From: Candidatus Manganitrophaceae bacterium
GTDB taxonomy: Bacteria > Nitrospirota > Nitrospiria > SBBL01 > Manganitrophaceae
NCBI GenBank assembly: GCA_004297235.1
Contig: SCUR01000603.1
Coordinates: forward strand, 1-14,132
Length of the DNA: 14,132 nt
Direction of reading: 5' to 3'
Below the pieces are notes generated by a model, which was not told the origin of the DNA, searched no databases, and saw nothing but the letters and a program-made list of their open reading frames with translations. The position numbers and the translations under genes are program-made. Every line of letters starts with the position of its first letter. Position 1 is the stretch's first letter. Positions 1-6,468 of this stretch are shown piece by piece.

Positions 1-365
1 ACATCACCGGTGCCGGTAATGATCAAAGAGTGATCCCGGTCGGCCACCGCCAAAAAGGCCTCCAGCCGGCGGAGGATCCGGTCGGTCCGCCAGTCTTTCG
101 CCAGCTCGACCGCCGCGCGGGTGAGGTTGCCGTGATACTGCTCCAGCTTCCCTTCAAACCGCTCCACCAGGGTAAAGGCGTCGGCGGTGGCGCCGGCGAA
201 GCCGGCCAGAATCGAGTCATTATAGATCCGCCGGATCTTCTTGGCGTTGTGCTTCATCACCGTCTGGCCGAACGTCACCTGCCCGTCTCCCCCCATCGCG
301 ACGCGCCCGTCCTTGCGGACACAGAGAATGGTCGTCGATCGAACTTTGTTTTCCTCGCCGCTCAC
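1..365 (-). CDS. hslV: ATP-dependent protease peptidase subunit HslV (ClpQ), 3' end cut off by the window edge
   Basis: HslV is the threonine peptidase of the two-component HslUV (ClpYQ) protease; its double hexamer is capped by the HslU unfoldase in the cytoplasm. The visible 121 residues begin MSGEENKVRS, followed by Thr11-Thr12, the expected mature N-terminus, so a 10-residue propeptide would be removed. The GGDGQVTFG block at 25-33, lysines 38 and 43 (equivalent to K28 and K33 of the E. coli enzyme) and a long match through AGFAGATADAF and ELAKDWRTDR make the family certain. About 60 residues are missing at the left edge. The start is GTG at 365-363. GAGGAG inside the end of xerC lies six bases upstream, and the in-frame xerC stop TAA at 371-369 excludes any earlier start. 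Translation is probably coupled to xerC. hslU is expected next. Confidence 0.96.
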   Translation of the reverse strand, partial: MSGEENKVRSTTILCVRKDGRVAMGGDGQVTFGQTVMKHNAKKIRRIYNDSILAGFAGATADAFTLVERFEGKLEQYHGNLTRAAVELAKDWRTDRILRRLEAFLAVADRDHSLIITGTGD

Positions 366-389
366 TCCTTACTCCTCACTCCTCACGCC
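362..389. repeat. Heptanucleotide tandem repeat across the xerC/hslV junction
   Basis: On the plus strand four consecutive 7-bp units read TCACTCC, TTACTCC, TCACTCC and TCACGCC; on the coding strand the consensus is GTGAGGA. The array holds the last codons and stop of xerC, the hslV Shine-Dalgarno sequence and the hslV GTG start. Because each consensus unit contains both a GTG and a purine-rich GAGGA, the array duplicates translation-initiation signals. Confidence 0.8.
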
Positions 390-1370
390 CTTTCCATCCC
401 CTCGGGGATGCGCCTTATCGTACACCTGCATCAGATGATCGACCTGAAGATGGGTATACCGCTGGGTGGTCGAGAGGCTCGCATGGCCCAGCATCTCCTG
501 GACCGACCGAAGGTCCGCCCCCCCTTCGAGCAGATGGGTTGCGAACGTATGCCGCAGGCTATGGGGAACCATGTTCGGCTGATCGATCCGGAGCACGTAT
601 TTCTTGACGATCCGATCGACGCTCCGCACCGTGAGGCGCCCTCCGCGCGCATTACAAAAGAGGGCCGTTGTTTCTATGTGGGGGCCCGTCCGCTCTTGCT
701 TCGCAGGATGCTCCGATGCCCCCACACCCCGCGCTCGGACCGGCGAAGCCAAATCCTCGCTTTGTAAAGCCGGACGCGCCCCGAGATAGGAGCGAATCGC
801 ATCGATCGCCTTTTGCCCGATCGGGACGATCCGCTCTTTTCGTCCCTTGCCGAAAACTTTGACCATGCCCGAATCGAAATCGATGTCGCTCGGATTCAAG
901 CCGACCAGCTCCGAGATCCGGATTCCGGTCGAGTAAAACGTTTCCAAGATCGCCTGATCCCGCCGGACCATCCATCCCTCTCCGGTCGGGGTGGTCATCA
1001 ATGCCTGAGCCTGATCGACGGTAAGAAACCGCGGCAGCCGCTTCTCCAGCTTGGGACGGACGACCCGCTTCGCGGGGTTCAATGGAAGACGCCCCTCGCG
1101 AACCAGATATTGAAAAAAGGAGCGGAGCACGGCGAGCTTCCGGGCGACCGTCGACTTCTTCGCTCCCCGCTTCTGGAGAGCGGCCAGATAGCCGCGGATC
1201 ATCAAATGGTCGATCGACTCCAGAGAAGGGGCCTTCGACTCCTTCTCCGGCGCTCCAACGAGAAACGCCTTAAACGCGGCCAAATCGGAGAGATAATTCC
1301 GATAAGTATGGGGCGAGACATTTTCCTCTATCTGGAGATATCGGGCAAAATCGTGTATTGCGCGATCCAT
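369..1370 (-). CDS. xerC: Tyrosine recombinase XerC with an internal insertion
   Basis: XerC, with XerD, resolves chromosome dimers at dif during division. The 333-residue protein has an N-terminal SAM-like core-binding domain (about 1-105) and a C-terminal catalytic domain. All catalytic residues are visible: Arg151 in GIRISEL, Lys175 in GKGRKER, His270 and Arg273 in HSLRHTF, His296 in LGHASLSTTQ, and nucleophile Tyr305. The protein is longer than the usual ~300 residues. The extra length sits at about 200-234, between the beta-hairpin region and LFCN, where E. coli XerC has only a short linker. The ATG at 1370 lies inside the end of trmFO (43-nt overlap), with GGAG about 10 bases upstream. 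The stop TAA is in the same frame as the hslV start two codons later. Only one Xer protein is visible, so it could be the sole or XerC-like member of the pair. The trmFO-xerC-hslV context supports XerC. Confidence 0.94.
   Translation of the reverse strand: MDRAIHDFARYLQIEENVSPHTYRNYLSDLAAFKAFLVGAPEKESKAPSLESIDHLMIRGYLAALQKRGAKKSTVARKLAVLRSFFQYLVREGRLPLNPAKRVVRPKLEKRLPRFLTVDQAQALMTTPTGEGWMVRRDQAILETFYSTGIRISELVGLNPSDIDFDSGMVKVFGKGRKERIVPIGQKAIDAIRSYLGARPALQSEDLASPVRARGVGASEHPAKQERTGPHIETTALFCNARGGRLTVRSVDRIVKKYVLRIDQPNMVPHSLRHTFATHLLEGGADLRSVQEMLGHASLSTTQRYTHLQVDHLMQVYDKAHPRGDGKGVRSEE
677..726. repeat. 9-bp inverted repeat inside the XerC insertion
   Basis: TGTGGGGGC at 677-685 and GCCCCCACA at 718-726 are perfect reverse complements separated by 32 bases. 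They encode XerC residues of about 215-232, wholly within the extra segment that distinguishes this XerC from the standard length. The arms could fold into a stem in mRNA or mark an in-frame palindromic element. Chance is not excluded, since the arms are G/C runs in a GC-rich gene. Confidence 0.5.
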
Positions 1371-2683
1371 TGAGAGAGGTCTCCGAGGGCTCGTTCGACC
1401 ACCTTCTGGTGGCGAAGCTGCTTATTCATTTTTCCCTTCCCGGGCCCCTTCTCTTTTTCATCGAGCGGCGGGAAGAGACCGAAATTCGTGTTCATCGGCT
1501 GGAAGAAAGCCGGGTGGCTCTGGGTGATGTATTGAATCAGCGCTCCGTGCGCCGTCGTCTTCGGCGGAATGACGGTCTTCTCGCCGTGAAGCAGGCGCGC
1601 CGCGTTGATTCCGGCCAGCCCCCCCATCGCCGCCGATTCGACATACCCTTCCACCCCGACGATCTGGCCCGCCATGAAGAGCCCCGGCCGCGTTCGGACC
1701 TGGAGGGTCTCCGAGAGGAGGCGGGGCGAGTTGATGAAGGTGTTTCGGTGAAGACTTCCCAGCCTCAAAAATTCGGCCTGCTCCAGCCCCGGGATCATCC
1801 GGAAGACCCGCTTCTGCTCCGGCCACTTCAGCTTGGTCTGAAAGCCGACCATGTTGTAGCAGCTTCCGAACTGATTCTCCGCCCGCAGCTGGACGACGGC
1901 AAACGGCTCCTTTCCGCTCTTCGGATCGACCAGGCCGACCGGCTTCATCGGACCGAAGACCGGGGTCAATCGTCCCCGCTCCGCCAGCACCTCGATCGGC
2001 AGACACCCTTCAAAATAAGGGACCTTCTCGAACTCCTTCGCCTCGACCTTTTCCCCCGACATCAACGCCTGATAAAAGGCGTCGTATTGCGCCTCATCCA
2101 TCGGGCAGTTGAGATAATCGTCTCCCCCCTTGTCGTAGCGGGAGGCGCGAAAGACGGTGTCGGCGTTGATGCTCTCCCCGTCGATGATCGGAGAGATGGC
2201 ATCGAAGAAATAGAGATAATCGGAACGGGTCACTTTTCGAAAGGCCTCCCCCAACGCATCGGAGGTCAGCGGGCCGCTCGCCATGACCACAACCCCCTCC
2301 GCCGGGATCTCCTTCACCTCTTCGTGCAATACCGTGATTCGGGGGTGATTGCGGATCGCCTCCATGATCTGCTGAGAGAAAATCTCCCGATCGACCGCCA
2401 ACGCCGCCCCCGCGGGAACGCGCGCCGCCTCTCCCGCCCGAATGATCAATGAGCCGAGCCGGCGCATCTCTTCCTTCAGCAGACCGGGGGCGCTGTTCGG
2501 ATCGAGCGAGCCGAGCGAGTTGCTGCAGACCAGCTCGGCCAAGTTTCCGGTCTTGTGCGCCGGGGTCGGACGGACCGGCCGCATCTCGTAGAGAACGACC
2601 TGCGCCCCCCGTTCCGCCGCCTGCCAAGCCGCTTCGGAGCCGGCCAAGCCTCCGCCAATCACGATTAGCTTTTTCTCAGACAT
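1328..2683 (-). CDS. trmFO: Methylenetetrahydrofolate--tRNA-(uracil-5-)-methyltransferase TrmFO
   Basis: TrmFO makes 5-methyluridine at position 54 of the tRNA T-loop, taking the carbon from methylenetetrahydrofolate and using FADH2. The 451-residue protein opens with the FAD-binding Rossmann motif IGGGLAGSEAA at 9-19 and an acidic/Arg segment YEMRPVRPTPAHKT. The family motif LVCSNSLGS places Cys53 exactly where the B. subtilis enzyme has its catalytic Cys53; Cys227 in FEGCLPIEV corresponds to the second functional cysteine. Length and colinearity are normal for the family (GidA-related but shorter). The ATG at 2683 is followed directly by the conserved MSEKKLIVIGGG start; the ribosome site is modest (GAGAG close to the ATG). 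It follows topA after a 159-nt gap and overlaps xerC by 43 nt. This is the gid position in the dprA-topA-trmFO-xerC-hslVU order. Confidence 0.97.
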   Translation of the reverse strand: MSEKKLIVIGGGLAGSEAAWQAAERGAQVVLYEMRPVRPTPAHKTGNLAELVCSNSLGSLDPNSAPGLLKEEMRRLGSLIIRAGEAARVPAGAALAVDREIFSQQIMEAIRNHPRITVLHEEVKEIPAEGVVVMASGPLTSDALGEAFRKVTRSDYLYFFDAISPIIDGESINADTVFRASRYDKGGDDYLNCPMDEAQYDAFYQALMSGEKVEAKEFEKVPYFEGCLPIEVLAERGRLTPVFGPMKPVGLVDPKSGKEPFAVVQLRAENQFGSCYNMVGFQTKLKWPEQKRVFRMIPGLEQAEFLRLGSLHRNTFINSPRLLSETLQVRTRPGLFMAGQIVGVEGYVESAAMGGLAGINAARLLHGEKTVIPPKTTAHGALIQYITQSHPAFFQPMNTNFGLFPPLDEKEKGPGKGKMNKQLRHQKVVERALGDLSQWIAQYTILPDISR

Positions 2684-2716
2684 GATCTCTCAATCCTATT
2701 TGACCCCATTGAACTC

Positions 2717-2780
2717 ATAGGGGCACGGCATTCGGGGTCCCCAAAAAGCAAGCTTTTTGGGGTGAATATCGTGCCCCTAT
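2717..2780. repeat. 64-bp nested palindrome (MITE/REP-like or large RNA hairpin) between topA and trmFO
   Basis: The outer arms ATAGGGGCACG (2717-2727) and CGTGCCCCTAT (2770-2780) are perfect 11-bp reverse complements. After two mismatched positions the pairing resumes for another four (ATTC/GAAT). Inside lies a second perfect pair, CCCCAAAAAGC (2739-2749) and GCTTTTTGGGG (2752-2762), with a two-base spacer. A third small palindrome, GGGGTCCCC, sits at 2734-2742 and could compete with the inner stem. The element fills much of the only long gap (2684-2842) in this unit. There is no run of U after the outer stem, so it is not a classic terminator. A weak promoter-like pair, TTCAAC at 2809-2804, 17 bp, and TATCAT at 2786-2781, lies just upstream and would place the hairpin in a trmFO leader; I do not rely on it. 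Confidence 0.8.
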
Positions 2781-2842
2781 ATGATATTCGAAATCGGATT
2801 TGTGTTGAATTTTCTTATTCTACGGGAAGGAGAGCGATAAAA

Positions 2843-5158
2843 TCAACCGGCATCTTCGAAACCACACGCTTCGTTGCGACAGACCACTTTCACGCCGCCG
2901 CCTTGTTCGCGCCGCTCGATGAGGAAAGGGGCCTTGCATTCAGGGCAGGCCCGGGGAACGGGACGCTCCCAAAGGGCGAAGGTGCATTTGGGATAACGAT
3001 TGCAAGCGAAGAAGACCTTCCCCCGCTTGGTTCTCTTTTCGATGAGGGCGCCGCCGCAGCCCTCCTCCGGGCAGGCGACGCCGGTGCTGATCGGCTTGGC
3101 ATTCTCACACTCGGGATAACCGGAGCAGGCCATAAACCGTCCGTACCGGCCGTTCTTGATCACCATCGGCTTGCCGCACTTCTCGCAGACCTCGTCGGTG
3201 GTGGTCTCTTTCTCGACGATCTCGACCCCGCTGGCGGTTTCGACGAACTCTTTGGTGTTCTTGCAATCGGGATAGCCGGAGCAGGCGATGAATCGGCCGA
3301 AGCGGCCCCACTTGATCACCATCGGCTTGCCGCACTTCTCGCAGGTGAGGTCGGTCGGAGTCTCCTCCCGCTTCACATCGCGCATCTCGACCTGGGCCCG
3401 GTCGAACTCTTTGCTGAACGGCTCGTAGAACCCGCGGATCGTGTCGACCCACTGTTTTTCGCCTTCTTCGATTCCATCCAGCTCATTTTCCATCTGGGCG
3501 GTAAATTCGATATTCACCACATCGGGAAAATGCTGAATCAGGAGCTCGTTGACCACTTTCCCCAGCTCGGTCGGATAGAAGCGGCCCTCCCGCTTCTCGA
3601 CATATTTCCGATCTTGAATGGTCGAGATGATCGTGGCGTAGGTGCTCGGCCGGCCGATCCCCTTCTCCTCCAGATCATGGATGAGCAGCGCCTCGTTATA
3701 CCGGGGGGGCGGTTGGGTGAAATGCTGCTTCGGATCGAGCGATTGCAGGGTGAGCCGATCTCCCACCGAGAGCTCCGGCAGGATGATCGCCTCCTCAGAG
3801 GCGTCCTCGGTCTCCTCCCCTTCTTTTTTCTCCTGCGGAATCCCTTCCTCTTTCCCCTCCATGTAGACGATGGAGAAGCCGGCGAACTTGATGATCGCTC
3901 CCGACGCCCGCAGCAGGAAATCGCCCGCGGTAATGTCGATCCGGGTCACATCGAAAACGGCCGGGGTCATTTGGCTCGCGACGAACCGGTTCCAGATCAA
4001 CTTATAGAGGAGGTATTGATCCTTCGTGAGATCGGCTTTTAACTGTTCCGGATCGCGCGAAAGCGACGTGGGACGAATCGCTTCGTGGCCTTCCTGTGCC
4101 CCCTTCTTGCTTTTATAAACGGGAGGGGCTTCGGGGACGTAGTCGTCGCCGTACTTGCCGCGGATCCAGGCCGCGGTCTCCTGCTGGAAGTCGGGCGAGA
4201 CGCGCACCGAGTCGGTACGCATATAGGTGATCAGACCGACCGCCCCTTCCGCCTGGGTCTCCACCCCTTCATACAGCTGCTGCGCGAGCATCATCGTCTT
4301 CTTGGGGGTGAAGTGAAGCTTCCGGACCCCCTCCTGCTGCAGCCGGCTGGTGGTAAAGGGAGGGGTGGGGTTTCGCCTCCGCTCTTTTTTGTCGACCTTG
4401 GAGACAACGAAGGGGAGCGAGCGGAGCGCCTCGACGGCCGCTTGCGCATCGGCTTCATTCCCCATTTCAAATGTCTGCCCTCCTTTCTGGATCAATCGGG
4501 CCGTGAAAGGAGGAGGATTGGGCCCCAACAGTTTCGCCGTGATGCTCCAGTATTCTTCCGGAACGAAGGCGAGCACGACCGCCTCCCGCTCGCAAATCAG
4601 TCGGACCGCCACCGATTGGACCCGGCCGGCGGAGAGACCGCGGCGGACCTTATCCCAAAGAAGGGGGCTGATTCGATAGCCGACGATCCGATCCAAGACC
4701 CGGCGCGCCTGCTGGGCGTTGACCCGATTCATGTCGACGCTCCCCGGAGACTCCATCGCTTGCCGGATCGCTTTCTCCGTAATCTCATTGAAAAGGACCC
4801 GGTAGACATTCCCGTTGCGCGATTTCAGCTCCTGCTGAATGTGCCAGGCGATCGCCTCGCCTTCCCGATCCGGGTCGGGCGCCAGATAGATCTTGTCGGC
4901 TTCTTTGGCCGCCTTTTTGATTTCGGAGAGGACCTTTGCTTTCCCCTTGATGACGGTGTATTCCGGCTCAAAATCATGATCGACGTCGATGCCGAACCGC
5001 GACTTCGGCAGGTCCTTTACATGGCCGACCGAGGCCATGACGGAAAACTGCTTTCCCAAATATTTTGAGATCGTCTTCGCCTTCGAAGGGGACTCCACAA
5101 TCACCAGCGACTTCGACTTCTTCTGCGATTTCGTCTTCTTTTTCACTGCTTTGGCCAA
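2843..5158 (-). CDS. topA: DNA topoisomerase I (type IA) with four C-terminal zinc fingers
   Basis: TopA relaxes negative supercoils by cutting one strand and passing the other. The 771 residues open with a lysine-rich tail, then a TOPRIM domain with Glu22 and the acidic Asp95-x-Asp97-x-Glu99 motif (PDPDREGEAI) that binds Mg. The hinge motif SAGRVQSVAVRL is at about 177-187. The catalytic Tyr312 lies in GLITYMRTDSVR, followed by EGHEAIRPT and the GIGRPSTYATI motif near 501. The C-terminus has four tetracysteine zinc fingers at Cys606/609/626/632, 658/661/678/684, 696/701/719/725 and 738/741/760/765; E. coli TopA is 865 residues. The start is TTG at 5158, with GAGAGG six bases upstream; no in-frame ATG lies before the conserved SLVIVESPSKAK. 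It begins 30 nt after dprA, so the two are probably co-transcribed from the dprA promoter. Confidence 0.97.
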   Translation of the reverse strand: MAKAVKKKTKSQKKSKSLVIVESPSKAKTISKYLGKQFSVMASVGHVKDLPKSRFGIDVDHDFEPEYTVIKGKAKVLSEIKKAAKEADKIYLAPDPDREGEAIAWHIQQELKSRNGNVYRVLFNEITEKAIRQAMESPGSVDMNRVNAQQARRVLDRIVGYRISPLLWDKVRRGLSAGRVQSVAVRLICEREAVVLAFVPEEYWSITAKLLGPNPPPFTARLIQKGGQTFEMGNEADAQAAVEALRSLPFVVSKVDKKERRRNPTPPFTTSRLQQEGVRKLHFTPKKTMMLAQQLYEGVETQAEGAVGLITYMRTDSVRVSPDFQQETAAWIRGKYGDDYVPEAPPVYKSKKGAQEGHEAIRPTSLSRDPEQLKADLTKDQYLLYKLIWNRFVASQMTPAVFDVTRIDITAGDFLLRASGAIIKFAGFSIVYMEGKEEGIPQEKKEGEETEDASEEAIILPELSVGDRLTLQSLDPKQHFTQPPPRYNEALLIHDLEEKGIGRPSTYATIISTIQDRKYVEKREGRFYPTELGKVVNELLIQHFPDVVNIEFTAQMENELDGIEEGEKQWVDTIRGFYEPFSKEFDRAQVEMRDVKREETPTDLTCEKCGKPMVIKWGRFGRFIACSGYPDCKNTKEFVETASGVEIVEKETTTDEVCEKCGKPMVIKNGRYGRFMACSGYPECENAKPISTGVACPEEGCGGALIEKRTKRGKVFFACNRYPKCTFALWERPVPRACPECKAPFLIERREQGGGVKVVCRNEACGFEDAG

Positions 5159-5188
5159 TACAAGCCTCTCTTTCGTTCTTTGATTTCT

Positions 5189-6271
5189 CTATATTCTAAC
5201 ATAAAACTTTCCGCTGAGCTGACGGGCAATCCCCCGCAGCTCCAGCGCCAAGAGCAGACTCGATACGGCCGGGGTGGACAAGGCGCTCTCCTGGATCAGC
5301 TGATCGATGTGCTTCGGCTCGAAGCCAAGGAGATCATAGAGCTTTTTCTCCTCTCCCTCCAAAAGGGGGGCGAAGGCGGATGCTTTCGGCACCCTCCGGA
5401 CCTGAGGAAGGATCTCTTCCAAGATATCTTCCACCCGCTCCACCAGTTTGGCGCCCGATCGGATGAGCTGATGGGTTCCTGCCGTGGTCTCGGAGAGGAT
5501 CGATCCGGGAACGGCGAAGACCTCTCTTCCCTGATCCAGGGCGCAACGGGCGGTGATCAGCGATCCGCTCTCCAAAGTCGCCTCGACCACAAGACAGCCG
5601 AGCGAGAGCCCGCTGATAATCCGATTCCGCTGAGGAAAGTTGCGCCCATCCGGCGGCGTTCCCAGCGGAAACTCGGAAAGGATGAGCCCCTGCTCGACGA
5701 CCTCTTCAGAGAGCGACCGATGCTCGGGGGGATAAATTTCGTCGATCCCGCAACCGAGCACCGCGATCGTTCTCCCCCCCGCCGCCAGAGCGGCCTGATG
5801 GGCGATGGTGTCGATCCCCCTCGCAAAGCCGCTCACGATCGTCATCCCCTGCTCCGCCAACTCCCGGCTGAGCCGCTCGGCGACCGTCTTCCCGTAATGG
5901 CTCAGCTGACGGCTCCCGACCACCGCGATCGGATAGGGATGGGGCATGCGCGGATCTCCTTTCACGTAGAGGAAAGGCGGAGGATCGTAGATGGCGGCCA
6001 GCAGCGGGGGATAATCGGGATCGTGAAGAGAGAGAAGCGTGATCCCTAACGCGTTGACCTTCTCGAGCTCCAGATCGACCTGATCGAATGCGGCGAAGGT
6101 TGAAATTCCCAAGGCGAGATCGGCAGAGACCCCCTCCACCGTCAGGAGCGCCTCTACACCCGCGGCGAAGACCGCGTCGGGCGTCTTGAATTGATCGAGC
6201 AGCCGCCGGTAGAGAACGTTCCCCACGCCGGCCACCCGCTTCAACGCCAACCAGGATCGATAGCGCTCCAT
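5189..6271 (-). CDS. dprA: DNA-processing protein DprA (Smf)
   Basis: DprA binds incoming single-stranded DNA during transformation and loads RecA on it; it is also widespread in bacteria not known to be competent. The 360-residue protein has an N-terminal helix-hairpin-helix/SAM-like region (about 1-60: LKRVAGVGNVLYRRLL). The extended Rossmann fold follows, with VVGSRQLSHYG (117-127), SGFARGIDTIAHQAAL (147-162), VLGCGID (171-177) and NFPQRNRIISGLS (211-223). A C-terminal winged-helix-like domain lies at about 300-360. I start at ATG 6271 (MERYRSWLAL): a GAGGGGAG run ends at the base before it, and family homology begins there. The ATG at 6298 lies within the -10 box of the promoter, and the frame open back to 6460 has no homology. 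It heads the topA-trmFO-xerC-hslV unit. Confidence 0.95.
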   Translation of the reverse strand: MERYRSWLALKRVAGVGNVLYRRLLDQFKTPDAVFAAGVEALLTVEGVSADLALGISTFAAFDQVDLELEKVNALGITLLSLHDPDYPPLLAAIYDPPPFLYVKGDPRMPHPYPIAVVGSRQLSHYGKTVAERLSRELAEQGMTIVSGFARGIDTIAHQAALAAGGRTIAVLGCGIDEIYPPEHRSLSEEVVEQGLILSEFPLGTPPDGRNFPQRNRIISGLSLGCLVVEATLESGSLITARCALDQGREVFAVPGSILSETTAGTHQLIRSGAKLVERVEDILEEILPQVRRVPKASAFAPLLEGEEKKLYDLLGFEPKHIDQLIQESALSTPAVSSLLLALELRGIARQLSGKFYVRI

Positions 6272-6296
6272 CTCCCCTCGCAAGAAATGGGGGTTC

Positions 6297-6324
6297 ATTA
6301 TACAGAAGATCGGAGGGCTGTCAA
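6297..6324 (-). promoter_or_regulatory. Consensus sigma70-type promoter of the dprA-topA-trmFO-xerC-hslV unit
   Basis: Reading the minus strand, TTGACA (6324-6319) and TATAAT (6302-6297) match the sigma70 consensus at all twelve positions, separated by 16 bp. Initiation about seven bases downstream would be near 6290, giving a leader of only about 20 nt that contains GAGGGGAG and the dprA ATG at 6271. The rest of the gap between dprA and the lipoprotein gene (6325-6448) shows only an A/T-rich patch around 6368-6388 and no further gene. The supply of transcript to topA and the genes after it probably comes from here. Confidence 0.8.
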
Positions 6325-6448
6325 GACAGAATAGGCGGGTCGTTGAATCGCTCTGGACGCAAGAATACAGAAAAAACAATCTTTTTTGAACGGCAGAGAG
6401 GCGAAACGAATGGACCCGGTGAGAGGAACGGCGATGGAAACCGGCCTG

Positions 6449-6468
6449 AAAACCGCTCAAGGAGCGGT
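6449..6468 (-). terminator. Putative intrinsic terminator overlapping the lipoprotein stop codon
   Basis: On the minus strand ACCGCTC, a three-base loop and GAGCGGT form a perfect 7-bp GC-rich stem, followed by TTTTC. The stop codon TGA (6459-6457) lies in the loop and descending arm. The U run is short, so termination may be partial. Its place between the lipoprotein gene and the dprA promoter fits a boundary between two transcription units. Confidence 0.5.

Noticed and set aside
2804..2842. Separate trmFO promoter (TTCAAC, 17 bp, TATCAT)
   Set aside because: The -35 matches only three of six positions, so it is at chance level in this AT-rich gap. It is mentioned only as a weak option in the palindrome entry.
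2762..4042. 426-codon open frame on the plus strand opposite the end of topA
   Set aside because: It lies opposite the TopA catalytic C-terminal half and zinc fingers, has no family resemblance, and begins within the palindrome. Other long plus-strand frames at 1358-2452, 4085-5068 and 7741-8796 are rejected for the same reason.
6368..6388. A-run and T-run inverted repeat as a terminator of the lipoprotein gene
   Set aside because: The stem would be only A-T pairs with no GC core, so it would not be stable; the GC-rich hairpin on the stop codon is the better candidate.
6272..6460. Longer dprA starts (ATG 6298 or the frame open to 6460)
   Set aside because: The ATG at 6298 is part of the -10 box, so it lies upstream of the predicted transcript. 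The 63 extra residues show no homology, and the purine-rich site is directly before ATG 6271.
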